Positions 1-11,345 are shown, numbered from the stretch's first letter. The stretch is 64,000 bases of DNA from Euglena gracilis (GCA_039621445.1 CP154955.1:10714241-10778240), one strand, 5' to 3'. Notes: generated by a model from the sequence alone, not told the origin. Made by a program: numbers and translations.

Positions 1-25
1 CTCGTCGAAGAGCTGCAGAGCAAAC

Positions 26-333
26 TCAACAGGACCCACGCAGCACACGTTTGCCAAACAGGAAGCTGGAAAAAAAAAGCAACGAAGAAGTTTTTAAAAA
101 AAATCACATCCAAAAAATAAATAATATAAATACTGACCTGTTAATATAACCTAATAATATAAATAAATAAATACTGACCTGTTCACATAGCTGTATGGTC
201 CATAAAGCCCATTCCCATAAAACTGCCTGGGAGATTTTTGGATCCTGTTTCGTGGTTCGCCCACGAGGGGGCAGGAATACATAGGAACCCTGAGGGAGGA
301 GGGTTGCCCACTCCTTCCCATCTCAAATCCCAT
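26..333 (-). CDS. Small two-exon gene, left-arm copy
   Basis: The proposed structure is complement(join(26..65,179..333)). Exon 1 starts MGFEMGRSG, has 51 codons and ends at a donor reading AACAG/GTCAGT; exon 2 follows an acceptor TTTTTTCCAG-like tract at 66 and ends with TGA. The joined frame has 64 residues ending FLFGKRVLRGSC. The intron is AT-rich and contains a short tandem duplication (121-180). The homologous stretch in the right arm keeps the start codon and both splice sites but has four extra bases near the end of exon 1. An alternative reading of exon 2 (frame LANVCCVGP) stays open to position 1. Function is not recognised. Confidence 0.45.
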
Positions 334-617
334 GGAGGCTTAAATTAGAATTTTTTGATGTTTTGAATCTTCAATTTTTGGTGTCTGGAGCAGGCCAGAG
401 GCATACATTTCTGTGATGATCAAATCTCCGAAAATGCACAAACCTAATTTCGCCAATCCAATTTTGACTCCATCCCACTGTCTCCATTATTATTCTCATC
501 CCATTCTTCTATCATCATTGTCATCCCATATTGAAAAAATCGTGTAAAAATTGCACACACAAAAAAAAGTGCAAAAAGCAAAAAAAATTCTTCTTTGTTT
601 TTTGATGGTACTTGGTG

Positions 618-627
<10 letters not shown>

Positions 628-672
<45 letters not shown>

Positions 673-732
673 TATAATATATATATATATATATGTATAT
701 ATATACATATATACATATACACACCATAATAT
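628..732. repeat. (TA)n/(TATG)n microsatellite
   Basis: Alternating TA with TATG interruptions, immediately followed by the end of a foldback element at 735. Confidence 0.95.
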
Positions 733-734
733 AT

Positions 735-1025
735 GAGCTCCCCAACTATAAATGCCCCCCATAGGGCTCCCATATAGTTCGGAAGTAGGTGGGGGGGGTC
801 AAGATAATTTTTTTGTGTTAATGATGGAGTAGGGTTAGGTGCGCGATTTAGGGTTAGGGTTAGGCCTAACTTATAGACGGGTGTTCGGTGTACAAGTTAG
901 GCCTAACCCTAAGCCTAAGTCGCGCACGTAACCATACTCCACCATTAACACAACAAACTCCACCCTCCACCCCCCTACTCCCAATTATATGGCCCCCCTG
1001 GGGGGCCATAAAGTTGGGAGCTGCC
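735..1025. mobile_element. TTAGGG-bearing foldback element, copy 1
   Basis: The ends are inverted (GAGCTCCCCAACT at the start, AGTTGGGAGCTGCC at the end). Inside, CGTTAATGATGGAGTAGGG is mirrored by its complement, enclosing TTAGGG/CCCTAA motifs and the palindrome TTAGGCCTAA. It has no ORF of its own and is flanked by microsatellites on both sides. It is the same family as 24973-25275 and 28504-28794. Confidence 0.75.
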
Positions 1026-1029
1026 ATAC

Positions 1030-1067
1030 ATACATACATGTGTGTGTGTGTGTGTGTGCGTGCGTGC

Positions 1068-1144
<77 letters not shown>

Positions 1145-1271
1145 TGTGTGTGTTGTGTGTGTATGTGTGTATGTATGTATATATATATATGTATGTATGT
1201 ATGTCTATATCTCTCTATATCTATATCAATATCTGTATATCTGTCTCTCTCTGTCTATCGCTCTGTCTATA

Positions 1272-1305
<34 letters not shown>

Positions 1306-1345
1306 TCTCCTATATATATACATATATATACATATATATGTATAT
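1030..1345. repeat. (TG)n, (TATG)n and (TC)n compound microsatellite
   Basis: About 130 bp of TG with TGCG interruptions, then TATG, then a CT-rich run. It separates two copies of the foldback element. Confidence 0.95.
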
Positions 1346-1566
1346 ATGACAGCTCCCCATATCCCTCTCCCCCCCCCCCCCGGGCCATATAGTTGGTAGT
1401 AGAGGGGGGGGGGGGGGGGGGGGGGGGGGGTGGAGTTTGTTGCGTTAATGATGGAGTAGGGTTAGGGTTACGAATTCGGCCTAACTTTAGGCCTAACTTG
1501 TACACCTAACACCCGGGTCTAACCCTAACCCTAAGTCGTAACCCTAACCCTATTCCATCATTAACG

Positions 1567-1710
1567 CAAAAAAAATTGCCGCCCCCCCCTAACAAAAAAA
1601 AAAAAAAAAAAAAAAACGAAAGGAAAAAAAAAAAAAAACAAAAAAAAAAGAAAAAAAAAAAAAAAAAAGAAACAAAAAAAAATAAAAAAAAAAAAAAAAA
1701 AAAAAAAACT
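1567..1710. repeat. Poly-A tract
   Basis: Roughly 140 bp almost entirely A with rare C or G. Confidence 0.95.
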
Positions 1711-1714
1711 ATAA

Positions 1715-2075
1715 TATATATACATCCATACAGACATCATACATAGCATACATACATACATACATACATCCATACATACTACTACATACTACATCATACA
1801 TACATACAATACATACAACATACATCCATACTACTCCTACATCCAATACTACCGACGACCTACATACATACATACTACATACAACATACATACATACATA
1901 CATACATACATACATACATACTAAGACATACTACATACATACAGACATACATACTCATACTCATACAAATACATACTACATGCCCATGCATGCATGCATG
2001 CATGCATGCAGGCATGGCATACATACATACATACATACATACATACATACATACATGCATCCTACATACATTATA
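1715..2075. repeat. (CATA)n microsatellite with ATGC block
   Basis: Imperfect CATA repeats with a short (CATG)n stretch near 1980-2015. Confidence 0.95.
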
Positions 2076-2321
2076 TATATAGTTGGGGGGGGGGGCGGCA
2101 ATTTTTTTTTGCGTTAATGATGGAATAGGGTTGGGGTTACGACTTAGGGTTAGGGTAGGCCCAACTTATAGACGGGTGTTAGGTGTACAAGTTAGGCCTA
2201 AAGTTAGGCCGAATTCGTAACCCTGACCCTACTCCATCATTAACGCAACAAACTCCACCCCCCCCCCTTACTCCCAACTATATGCCCCCCCGGGGGGGCC
2301 ATTAAGTTGGGAGCTGTGATA

Positions 2322-2336
2322 TATACATATATATGT

Positions 2337-2370
<34 letters not shown>

Positions 2371-2460
2371 ATATAGATATATATATATATATATCTATAT
2401 ATATATATACATAGAGTATATATATATATATATATATATCTATATATATCTCTCTATATA

Positions 2461-2501
<41 letters not shown>

Positions 2502-2535
2502 TCTCTCTCTCTCTCTATATCTATCTCTCTCTATA
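2322..2535. repeat. (TA)n/(TC)n microsatellite
   Basis: TA dinucleotides grading into CT, ending at the truncated foldback copy that starts near 2537. Confidence 0.95.
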
Positions 2536-2536
2536 T

Positions 2537-2728
2537 ACGGCAGCCTAGGTGCGCGACTTAGGGTTAGGGTTAGGCCTAACTTATAGACAGGTATTCGGTG
2601 TACAAGTTAGGCCCTACCCTAAGCCTAAATTGCGCACCTAACCCTATTACATCATTAACGCAAAAAAAAGCCCCCCCGCCTGGGCACACTACATGGCCCC
2701 CGGGGGGGGGGGGGCATGTAGATTATGG
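2537..2728. mobile_element. TTAGGG foldback element, 5'-truncated copy
   Basis: The left end GGCAGCC joins directly to the internal GTGCGCGACTTAGGG core, so the outer left arm is missing. The right end GGCTGCC is intact. It is the positional mate of 24973-25275, which is complete. Confidence 0.65.
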
Positions 2729-2734
2729 CTGCCA

Positions 2735-2910
2735 TGTATACATATGCATATATAGATGTATATATATATATACATATAGATATACATATATATACATATA
2801 TACATATATATGTATATGTATACATATATGTATATATACATATATACATATATACATGTATGTATATATATTAGATAGAAATTATATGCATTGTACATAT
2901 ATATGGCAAG
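2735..2910. repeat. (TATACA)n microsatellite
   Basis: TATA/TACATA repeats; the mirror copy is at 24815-24972. Confidence 0.9.
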
Positions 2911-2994
2911 TGTTAAGTTTAGTACCCCCTGTGGCGGTACTAAACTTGACACCGGGTTGGGCACGGGGCATATGCCTGGGGTTCATGAGGGTTA

Positions 2995-3402
2995 GGGTTA
3001 GGACTGGCCCCGGCCGGGGGGGTTCGGCCGACGCGCGCGCGCCGCGCGCCGCGCCACGCCTCCCCTCCAAGCACCTATAGTGAAAAGGGCCGAAAACGGC
3101 CGGAAAAGAGCGGAAAAGGGCCGAAAGAGGGCCGAAAAGGGGCCGGAAAAGGGCCGAAAAAATGGCCGGAAAGGGCCGGAAAAGGGCCGGAAAAGGGCCG
3201 GAAAAGGGCCGGAAAAGGGCCGAAAAAGGGCCGAAAAAATGGCTGGAAAGGGCCGAAAATGGCCGACCGTTCGACGGGCTTTATTTTTCTTCACCCCTGC
3301 CTGTCTGCCGTCTCTGGGAATCGCGCGGCCCGGGTTAGGCACGGGAGGCGCGGCGCGCGCGCGCGTGTCAGCCAAACCCCCCCGGCCGGGGCCAGTCCTA
3401 AC
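2995..3402. mobile_element. Inverted-repeat element with GGCCGGAAAA minisatellite
   Basis: Both ends carry TTAGGACTGGCCCCGGCCGG in inverted orientation followed by CG-rich CGCGCG runs. The interior holds the motif AAGCACCTATAG (3069-3080), then a tandem array of about 10 bp units, GGCCGGAAAA or GGCCGAAAAG, to 3260. A region of ordinary complexity follows. The open frames here exist because the repeat lacks stops. Confidence 0.7.
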
Positions 3403-4129
3403 AAAAAACATTAATTATTAACAAAAAACGGGTTGATCAAAATTTTTTCTTTTCATCACTTTCTGCGCAGATTTTGAACATATTGGCGAAAAAGGACAAG
3501 AAGAGATATGCCGGAAAGGTGGCATGTAGCGTTGGCGGTGTTTTTTTTTTGGATTCCTGAGACCCTTGGAAAAAATGCAAACTGAATTCCTTAAATTGCT
3601 TTGTAACCGAAAATTTCCCATATTTTGCAACCCACGCACTCCCCCCCCCACCAGGGGGAATAAGAATAAGCTCCCGCTCACCCAGTCCAAAGCCATCCGA
3701 AATCGCCCAAAATCCGTGAAAACTCTATCGGCCATCCTTACCTGACCCATGGCGCACCCAACTCCCCCAACCACCCACTCTCGAAAACCCCTGCCCCCCT
3801 GAGGGGTGGGTCCCACAGGGATAAAGCGAACGTATGGTTCAGGTATTACCCCCCCTCCAGGTGGAAAACGCTCCATTTGTGAAACATTTCACACATCCAT
3901 CGCAGATCGAATGGGAAGAGACTTGCCCCAAAACCTTGACAGTTTCCTTGCATGCCAACACATCTTCATCGTGTGTGTGCTTTTGCCCGTTTTCGAAGCC
4001 AAATGGTGTGAGAAAAGGCCTTTGACTTTGGGTGCAAAAGGCGTGGGTTTGGGGCCACTGGCACAGAACTCAAAGCAGCCAAAAACCAGCTTCCAAAAGA
4101 GGCCTGTACAAAATTATGCATCAGTGCAT

Positions 4130-4290
4130 AACCTACCCGCCCCCCCCTTGTCGTACGACCGGGTTCCTGCAACCTGCGACCGGGGGGGGGGGAGGTCGTA
4201 ACACCCCCCATAACCTGCAACCTGCGACCGGGGGGTGGTCGTAAATGAGGGGTGGTCGTACAACGGGGGGGGGGGGGGGGCGGGTAGGTT
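4130..4290. mobile_element. AACCTACCCGCC foldback element
   Basis: The terminal inverted repeat starts AACCTACCCGCCCCCC and continues through TGTCGTACGACC at both ends; the middle has inverted GGTCGCAGGTTGCAGG units. No target duplication is evident. The mate in the other arm is 23457-23610; a related element is at 53238-53627. Confidence 0.7.
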
Positions 4291-4344
4291 CACCCACACC
4301 TCTTCATCATTGAAACCAATTAAAAAAAAACTGAACACAGCACA

Positions 4345-4400
4345 AAGCAAACAGCACAGCACAGCACAGCACAGCACAGCACACGGCCCAGCACAGCGCA
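4345..4400. repeat. (CAGCA)n pentamer repeat
   Basis: ACAGC pentamers; mirrored at 23335-23410 as GCTGT. Confidence 0.9.
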
Positions 4401-4589
4401 ACACAACACAATGTTGCAAGGCACAATAAGTGAAACGACACTAAGAAGGAAAGGTACCTAAAAGAGCACAATGAAAACAAAGACGGGGGGCAATGGTTTT
4501 CTTCCCTCGCTTTCTTGCGAATGCAGTTTGCCAATGCAGGGTGAATGTAAAGGAAAAAGAACACTTATAAACCTCGGCCAAGGATAAGC

Positions 4590-4897
4590 AAGTTTTACCA
4601 ACCCCTGGGGGATCATTTCCACTCTTCCGAAAACCAATCAGTCACTTTTTGGGAGAGGAAGACCATACACTACTCCGGAAGGAGGTCGACTCAGGGATCC
4701 AGGGGAAATTGACCACAAATGTGAAGAAAAATGTCCTGAACATTTTCCAGCACCTTTGGCGCCGGTTCACTCGGGAGGTTTTTTGCCGACCTTCTCCGGG
4801 GGGGGGGGGGGGGCAAAACCAGTCAGTCACCCTGAGAAGAGAACCGGTAACTGAACTATTCCCCACCGGGGGGGGGGGGGTCGGCCAGTGACTAATT
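4590..4897. mobile_element. GTGACTGACTGG-family inverted-repeat element
   Basis: The ends contain CCAATCAGTCACTT and AGTGACTAATTGGTT in inverted arrangement. G-run and C-run segments and a GGCGCC core (GCACCTTTGGCGCCGG) lie inside. The mate is 22846-23152 and a related copy is 37954-38284. Confidence 0.6.
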
Positions 4898-5905
4898 GGT
4901 TGTTTGTAGTTGTGTTTCCCAAGGAATTGTTGGTCAAAATCCGACACCCCCCAGAAAGAAGGCCTTTTCCATGCAGCTCTATTCACAGGCAGACTTAACA
5001 GTTCCCGTTCACTTCGGTTCCGCTGGGATATAGAAAGGCAAACAGATTGCAATAGCAAAACTATTCCTTTCATTTCCAGAACATATTCACAGCACAGAAC
5101 CACGCACCTGCTCAAGCATGCTCCGTGCTTTTGCCTCCTCCACGCAGATATCTTCCGCCTGGTGAAGAGGATAGGGGAGATGGCACATGAGGAAAACATA
5201 CAAAAAAAAGAGGGGGAAATGATTTCACACCAGGAGCCAGCCTCATTTTCAACAAGAGAGACTAATGTTTGTTGGCTTTTCAGAAGTTCTTTCCCGGCCG
5301 TTGCGTCACCAGAAAATTTTTAACCAATAAGTATTGGTGGCAATAGATTCAGGCACCACAAACACAGGCTTTCATAGGAACCCAGCGGGCCGCCAACCAC
5401 CAACCCACCAGAGAGGGTGGGGGGAGACCGGGCAGGACCACCATTTTTTTTAAAAAAAGGGTAGCTGCAAACTCTCCGGATACTCTTTTCGAAGACCTGG
5501 AAAAAAAATCTCACCATTTTGACTGAGAGGTAATGGCACTGGGGGGGATAGCACTGGGGGGGGGGGGGGCTTCTCACAATACACACAGAGCAGGCCGGTC
5601 TTTTGACAAGACACTCCAGGAGGAGGAAAGATCAGGAGTGAGGGTCCTGGCCCCTGCTATCTGGCAGGGGATTTCTTAAGGACCCCGACCGGGGTCCAGC
5701 CAGCTGCCTAGAAAAAAAAAGTGCTGGCTGGAGCACCACCCCCTGGGGGGCTGGACCACCACCCCCTGAGGGGCTGGACCACCACCCCCTGGGGGGCGGG
5801 TGGGTCCCACCGGCAAAGGGCTGGAACCGGCTGGTACCCAAAAAGAGGCAAAACAAAAATCCAAATCCAGTCTTTGCTGCAGTTTCTCAGCCAAAGTTTT
5901 GAGAC

Positions 5906-6391
5906 GAACCCCCAGAAAAACGCCTCAGAAAGGGACATCTTTTGCCCTTTTTGACCCCTTTTCCAAAAACCTTTCGGCGCTTTGCGGTCGAAAATTTTTG
6001 CGGTGCTTCGCCGACCTCGACCCCCCCCCCTAGAATGGGAGGTGCGCGGCTCGGCTGGGGGCTGGATTGAAAAATATAAACCCCCCAAATATAAACGCCC
6101 CCCCCCCCGGCTTTATATTTGGACGGGATTTCAAGACCATGATGGGGTCTTTATATTTGTTGGGGGGGATCAAACTTTTTCGGGTGGCCTCAAATGACCT
6201 TCGGCGGCGAAGGTCAATTGTGGCGAAATACCAACTTTAGGCCAAGTTTTCGTTGTTTACCTCCTATTTTTTGCAGAAAGGTGCAATTCTCATCCAAAAT
6301 GGAGCATCCCTGGTGAAAAAAAAATGTTGTGTCCACCCAAATATTATTCTACTTTTTCCTGAATGGCACCAGTGTCTGGCTCCACATCAAG
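5906..6391. other. Left version of the segment inverted between arms
   Basis: This block begins GAACCCCCAGAAAAACG and ends GGCTCCACATCAAG. It lies in the same orientation as 21195-21833 in the right arm, although everything around it is reverse-complemented. It contains ATATAAACCCCCC foldback sequence and a TTCGGCGCTTTGCGG hairpin. Confidence 0.85.
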
Positions 6392-7357
6392 GGGGTGGGG
6401 GCATCATATTTGGGCGGCAAAACCAAATTTATATTGGGGGGGAGGGGGGGTAAGCTTTGTATTTGGGGGGGGGGGGTTACTGGCTGACTGCCCCACCCCC
6501 TCGGGGGTTGGGTCTGGCTTAAGACCTGATGTGGCGCAGATGGGAGAGAGTCAAGGGATCGTTTCATCCAGTGAGCTGGGGGACAGTACACCACACCAGA
6601 TTTCCATGGGACAGTTGGCTGTTTAGCAAAGTGCGGTACACGCTCTGGGTTCGCTGAGAATCACTGAGAACGAAAATATGGAGCGGCCTGGCAACAACCT
6701 TTGGCACACCGGACATAGAAAAAAACCCTGAACAGCGGCTGCACTGCAGACAATCGCAATGGTCATGGTTAAAGCCCACCCCAAAAATATACCCCCCCCC
6801 CTGCTGCACCCCTGAGAGGAAAATCAAGCAAAAACAGAAATTCTTCAATTTCTGTTCAATTTCTGTCCAGGTTTATTATTTGGGCATCTGAAATCAGGGG
6901 TCCGGCGGGGTATTGTTTGGGTGGACTTTATTGGAGCAAGTTTTCAGACTCAAATAGGTCCCCCAGTGAATTTGAGGGGAGTGGACAGTTAGGCAACAAC
7001 TTGGAGGGTGAGAACAAGGACGGCAAACACTTGAATTGCTGGGCTCTGTTCAGGTTCAGGGTTCAGAGGAGTTCAATAACATCAATATTTTTTTAAAAAA
7101 ATAACAACTCAGTTACGCCAATAATAAAAATGAAAAGCAGAAACCACTGTTTTGATCATTATAAGGATCATTACAGTGTGGCTAAATATTACGGAAGACA
7201 AAAATTACGGCAAAAAAATACGAGAAAAAAAATTTGGCAAGATTTTTATTTTGGAAAAATTATTTTTTTGGCAAAATCTGTTTCTTCAAAAAATTTCTTT
7301 CTTCCCTCTGCTAATTAAAAGAAGGAATTTTAATTTTCCTTTTTCTCCTCTTTAGCC

Positions 7358-7537
7358 ATGAATTCACATGCCATCCCACGTGTTGTGCTGGATGAGGTTG
7401 CATCTTCCAAGGCAAAACCTAATGTTTGGACAGACGGTTACACAAAAACCGTCACAGATTGGGCACGCCAACATGGGATTCGAGGAGCTATTATTATTAT
7501 GTTTCTCAAGACAGCCAAGAGCCAACCTAGGACTTGA
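7358..7537 (+). CDS. 59-residue ORF, left-arm copy
   Basis: It follows a strong pyrimidine-rich acceptor (TTTTCTCCTCTTTAG at 7355), starts MNSHAIPRVVLDEV and ends KSQPRT before TGA. The right-arm copy is open over its whole length too. Between arms there is an in-frame ATT codon indel (three versus four isoleucines) and an N/H substitution, which supports real coding. Central residues read TDGYTKTVTDWARQHGIRGA. Function is not recognised. It may be a complete small protein or a terminal exon. Confidence 0.6.
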   Translation: MNSHAIPRVVLDEVASSKAKPNVWTDGYTKTVTDWARQHGIRGAIIIMFLKTAKSQPRT

Positions 7538-7728
7538 ACGGGGTCCAAAAAGAAAACGCCGCAAAACACATTTTTTGCCCTTTTGGGTGGATGGGCGATG
7601 AAGGAGTTTTTATCATTTTTATCTATGGATTTTTCATTGAATGTGCCGTGACAGCGGAGTTTTTTTTATTTGCTTAAGAACCGCCCTGCCTAAAAGCACC
7701 CCTTCTTGTGAATGTAGCACACAAACAG

Positions 7729-7884
7729 CCCGTAAATGCGTTCGCTGTGACGAGTTTGTGTGTGTGACGGTTGTTTTGCTGACCACGAAGACACAGTGTG
7801 TCCTCGTTGACTCTGAGGAGTCAAAGCATGGCCGTCCCAGCATTGTGCTTGCGGCTTCCGAAGAGGGCGTCGGAAACCGACGGA
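7729..7884 (+). CDS. Cys-containing exon, left-arm copy
   Basis: Open between an AAACAG acceptor and a CGGA/GTGAGA donor. The frame includes CVRCDEFVCVTVVLL and then DSEESKHGRPSIVLAASEEG. The right-arm copy matches the second part, but a two-base loss in the GTGTGTG run puts the CVRC part out of frame. It is probably an internal exon of a gene that may also include the exon at 8607. Function is unknown. Confidence 0.45.
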
Positions 7885-8606
7885 GTGAGAAAATCACGAC
7901 AAAAAAAATATGGCAAAATTTGGGTATTTTGCCAAAATTTCTGTCTTCCGTAATTTTTAGCCGCACTGTATTATCCATATAATTATTTGTAAAAATTTTG
8001 GCCAGACCTCTTTTGTTCATTGAGGAAGTAATTGAAACGGGGGGTCTGGCTAGCTGTAAGACTGGACCAGGCTGGTGCCCGAGGACAGGCAAAACAAGTC
8101 AAAATCCAGTAAGTTAAAACTTTTAAGCAAAAAAAAATCAGGTTTTTTTTAAAAAACCCACAAAAAAAGCATCTTTTCAATGTCAGCCTTTTGGCTGGCA
8201 GCTTAAGAAATTTCCTGAAAGGAAAAGGAAAGCAGCATTACATATAGCTTTGCGCAGACTATTTTTTATAACTGGGCACTTTTTTGCAAATTGTTGGTCT
8301 TGGGCTTTTTTTCAAAAAAAGCCTTTTTTTGGTATAAAAAAAAATCGCCGCTTCATCAAAGGAAGTTATTTTCAAAGTACTCTTTGCTGGAAAAAAATTA
8401 AATGCCCCCCACTTCGGGGGCATCACTCGAGCAGGTGCAAAGTTAGGGTTAATGCAGCTTTAAAAAACTGGGGCAAAATGGGACATTTAGGGGGAAAGTT
8501 CCATGGACGGAGTTTTTACCGAAAACCCGCCGTTCTCTCAATTACCCAGGCGGAGGGGGGGGTAAGGGTTTGCTTCGCCCTCACCCATGAAGGAATAAGA
8601 CCTCAG

Positions 8607-8742
8607 CGACCATGTGTCCGTATATCTGTGTTTGAAAACTCTCAACGGTGTTCCTCCAAACGCCGTAAGGCTGCCAAAGCCAGATGCCGACCAGGCCCAG
8701 ATAGCAATTTCGGGTCCAGAAGTTGTTTCCTCAAAAATGTAA
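8607..8742 (+). CDS. C-terminal exon, left-arm copy
   Basis: After a CCTCAG acceptor the frame reads DHVSVYLCLKTLNGVPPNAV and ends ISGPEVVSSKM with TAA. The right copy has the same C-terminus with conservative changes (K to R, V to I), supporting this frame. The right copy also has an eight-base insertion near the exon start. Function is unknown. Confidence 0.5.
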
Positions 8743-8977
8743 GGACCGTCAAAAATTGATCTTTAATGAATAAACCATTTCAGACCAAATGGAGCCCCTG
8801 AGAATTGGGGAGAGGAAGGAGGCAAAAAGGCTTTTGGAAAAATGTGAAAAAAAAATGCAAACAAAACAGAAAACTGCAAATGCTGTTTTTAGGGGTCCAC
8901 ATGTTCAACCCGATTGTTTGAGCCAAAGTCCAAACCAATTGTTTTTGTAATTTGAGGGACATGGTTATTCAAATCAG

Positions 8978-9349
8978 GTGGGCAAACAAAAAGACAAGAA
9001 ATTGGGAAATAAAAGAACAGGGGAAAAGACAGCACAGGCAAATGACATGATCCGTGACATGAAAAATGTTGTGCTCGGCGAGGAGAAGCAGAATACTGGA
9101 CAGGCGCAACTGCTTGGAGTTGGCCGAGCGCACCTGAGCCAACCCAGCCGGGCCCGTTCGCAGCTCTCCTGGTGGACCAGCAGCCTCAACGCCTGCCCGT
9201 GTCGCTGCGCCAAGCGTTGCACCGCTGTACGGCTCTGGCCCACACAACTGTCTTGGTGGATGACCTCCTTCGAAGGAAACGTGGGGACGTGGTGCACGTC
9301 GGGCGAAGAAAAGAGGCAGAAAAAATTGAAACAATTCCACAAACAATGA
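8978..9349 (+). CDS. 123-residue ORF, left-arm copy
   Basis: The Lys-rich N-terminal part contains GEKTAQANDMIRDMKNVV; a Cys/Trp-containing middle and a Lys-rich end close at TGA. The right arm keeps the same frame open (133 codons there). At least two other frames in this GC-rich stretch are also open (one reading LPVSLRQALHRCTALAHTTV, and one on the minus strand), so the true frame is not settled. No family is recognised. Confidence 0.35.
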   Translation: MGKQKDKKLGNKRTGEKTAQANDMIRDMKNVVLGEEKQNTGQAQLLGVGRAHLSQPSRARSQLSWWTSSLNACPCRCAKRCTAVRLWPTQLSWWMTSFEGNVGTWCTSGEEKRQKKLKQFHKQ

Positions 9350-9624
9350 GGGCGCGTACCGGCCCCACCGGGTGCCTACAACCCCTGACCAGGGGGGGTC
9401 TTGCACGCCCCCTGACCTGCAATCCCCACCGGGGTAGTTTCATACAACCAAATTTATATCCCAAGTTTAACTTGGTCAACTACATACTCCCAACCAGGGG
9501 GCATATGCGCCTACGCGCCCCATGACCTGCAACCCCCGACGGGCCGGTGATCTGTAAATAGGGGTGATTGTTGGGCGGGGGGGGGGGGGGGCGTAAGACC
9601 AAGAGGAAAAGGTGCAGTGTTCAG

Positions 9625-9777
9625 AACTTAGGAGTCCACTGCAACAACCGTTTGCACTGGTCACTGGAAAGACTCCAGACTTCGAATGCATTGGGGATCG
9701 AGGCGACCCAAAAAAACGCCACCACCAGGGCAAAACACTTCAACAAAACACCATCTTCTTTGGCAGAGAAAAGATAA
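9625..9777 (+). CDS. 51-codon C-terminal exon, left-arm copy
   Basis: After GTGCAGTGTTCAG the frame reads NLGVHCNNRLHWSLERLQTS and closes with SSLAEKR and TAA. In the right arm one A is missing from an A7 run, which changes the C-terminal half. The LGV...L.W spacing faintly resembles reverse-transcriptase C-terminal regions, but this is too short to call. Confidence 0.4.
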   Translation, partial: NLGVHCNNRLHWSLERLQTSNALGIEATQKNATTRAKHFNKTPSSLAEKR

Positions 9778-10199
9778 CCTCCTAGGGCATAACCCCAAGC
9801 ACATTTGCAGCTGAAATTTGAACTGAAATTTTTCTTCGGTGCTTCGCGCCTGACCCCAAAAAAAGGTCAGTCGGACAGGCTGTTTTCCCCTTCGACCCAG
9901 GGGGGAAACTTGGGGGGGGGGGGGCAAGCCTGGGAGGATTGGGGGCCTCGGAGGGCAGGCAGGCATAACCCGGCTCCGGTTGCGGACCCAAAATGACCCA
10001 CTTCCAGCCCCCTCGCCTTGGCTAAGTGCCTTTCTGCATGGGGCTTTTGACGATGTTTCTTAACTGCCCTCCCCCTCCCAAAAAAACATTCAACACCTGG
10101 GTCTGATTTTGTCTCCGTTGCTAGAAACCTCCAGGGGGTTTTGGGTGAGGTCATATTTTTGGACCGACTTATTTTCCTTAACCGACCTGGGCCCAAAAT

Positions 10200-10212
10200 A
10201 TCTATATCTATC

Positions 10213-10250
<38 letters not shown>

Positions 10251-10257
10251 TATATCA
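10200..10257. repeat. (TA)n microsatellite only in left arm
   Basis: TA repeat between AAAATATCTATATC and CAGGTTCCC. The mate position in the right arm (about 17355) has a short poly-T instead. Confidence 0.9.
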
Positions 10258-10739
10258 GGTTCCCAAAAACAGTAAAATTATTCCTTTAGCGCTTCGCGCC
10301 ATGTGTAAATTGGCAAAAAAAATGTGACATTTTGTACGTTTCTTTTGAAAATCACAAAAATCCTAAAATTTTTGAAATTTCCTGCCAAGAATTGGGGCTT
10401 TTGGGAATTTTTGCAGGGAAATTTTCACCGTCTTTGGCGCTTTGCGCCGTCAGGGGGGGTTCCTATTTTGGGGTCATATTTTGGGTTTTGCTCGATCGGC
10501 CCAGGGGGGTATTGTTTTCGGGGGGGGTCCATGTTGGGGGGGTCTAATTTTGTGTGAGGGGGGTTGCCACTGACTAAAAATTCAGCCTGGGATCCGCAGG
10601 CTGTCAGGGTCAAAAACGGGGAATGGAGCTTGTCTTCATTTCAGTCAGACTCCTTACTGAGCCCTGGTGTCACTTCCATTTCTCCAAACCAGTCGATTGA
10701 GGAGAAAGCAGCTTGAGAAAACCAACCACCCGACCTGGG

Positions 10740-11055
10740 CATACCATTGCTTAGCGGCCCCCCGGGGGGAGGGGGGGTCACTCTGAAAAAAAACCAGTCA
10801 GTCACTTTTTTCCCAAAAAATAATCAGTCAGTCACATTTGGGGGGGTCGGCCACTCTTAAATGCGCTCATGTTGGCAAGGCAATATTGCCAAAAAGCCTT
10901 AAAAAAATCCAAAAAAAATCAGCCACTTTTTTTCATTTTCTGGCCTACCCCACCCCCCTGGGGGGGGGGGGAGCTCTTGGCCAGGAAACCAGTCAGTCAC
11001 TCTGAAAAAACCAGTCAGTCACCCTGGGGTGGGACAGGTGTTAAGCAATGGTATG
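10740..11055. mobile_element. hAT-like MITE, CATACCATTGCTTA family (left arm)
   Basis: The ends CATACCATTGCTTA and TAAGCAATGGTATG are inverted. The flanking 8 bp GACCTGGG and GCCCTGGG match at seven of eight, as expected for a target duplication. The interior has repeated GTGACTGACTGG units and a C-run/G-run fold. It has no ORF. An 8 bp target duplication with short inverted ends points to the hAT superfamily, by inference. Confidence 0.75.
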
Positions 11056-11074
11056 GCCCTGGGGCACTAAGGCT

Positions 11075-11345
11075 TCAAATGCTGTACGGAAGGGGAGGCA
11101 AAGGTGGGCAATCGAACTCCTTCCATTCCTCGCCACTACACCTGGTTGGGCGGGAAACGGATCGCCGGGGGCTCCGCAAGCGCCGGACTTCCGAGGCTCT
11201 CCCCGACGGAGGAGGCGGTGCTGCTGGCCCGGCTTCCCGGCCGCCCAGCCCTGGGAGCGAAGGACCCAACGCGGTCGTCAACGGAGCCGCTGCTGTGAGG
11301 ACGGCATCGGCGGCGATCGGCGACAGCAAACGTCTGGCACGATAA
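11075..11345. other. GC-rich multi-frame open segment (left arm; mate 16262-16540)
   Basis: Three frames are open here and in the mate: LSPTEEAVLLARLPGRPALG and NAVVNGAAAVRTASAA on plus, and TVAEHRGPDYRARRLL on minus. Composition is GC-rich relative to its surroundings, which suggests an exon, but I cannot choose the frame. Differences between the arms are not clearly synonymous in any frame. Confidence 0.35.

Larger units (their letters stand above)
1349..2318. mobile_element. Foldback element copies 2/3 split by satellite
   Basis: It begins ACAGCTCCCC and ends AGTTGGGAGCTGT, with two separate cores (1438-1566 and 2112-2250) each carrying the GTTAATGATGGA...TCCATCATTAAC inverted pair and TTAGGG motifs. 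Between the cores lie a poly-A tract and a CATA satellite. It is either two elements or one duplicated element with satellite expansion inside. The right arm has no counterpart of this block. Confidence 0.6.

Noticed and set aside
840-2250. True telomere
   Set aside because: TTAGGG motifs are few, occur in both orientations inside palindromic elements, and are flanked by ordinary sequence. They are interstitial motifs.
3998-4420. Gene in the GCACA pentamer region
   Set aside because: The open frame is produced by a (CAGCA)n repeat and a foldback element.
9625-9777. Reverse-transcriptase fragment
   Set aside because: Only a loose LGV...L.W pattern over about 15 residues; no catalytic motif nearby.
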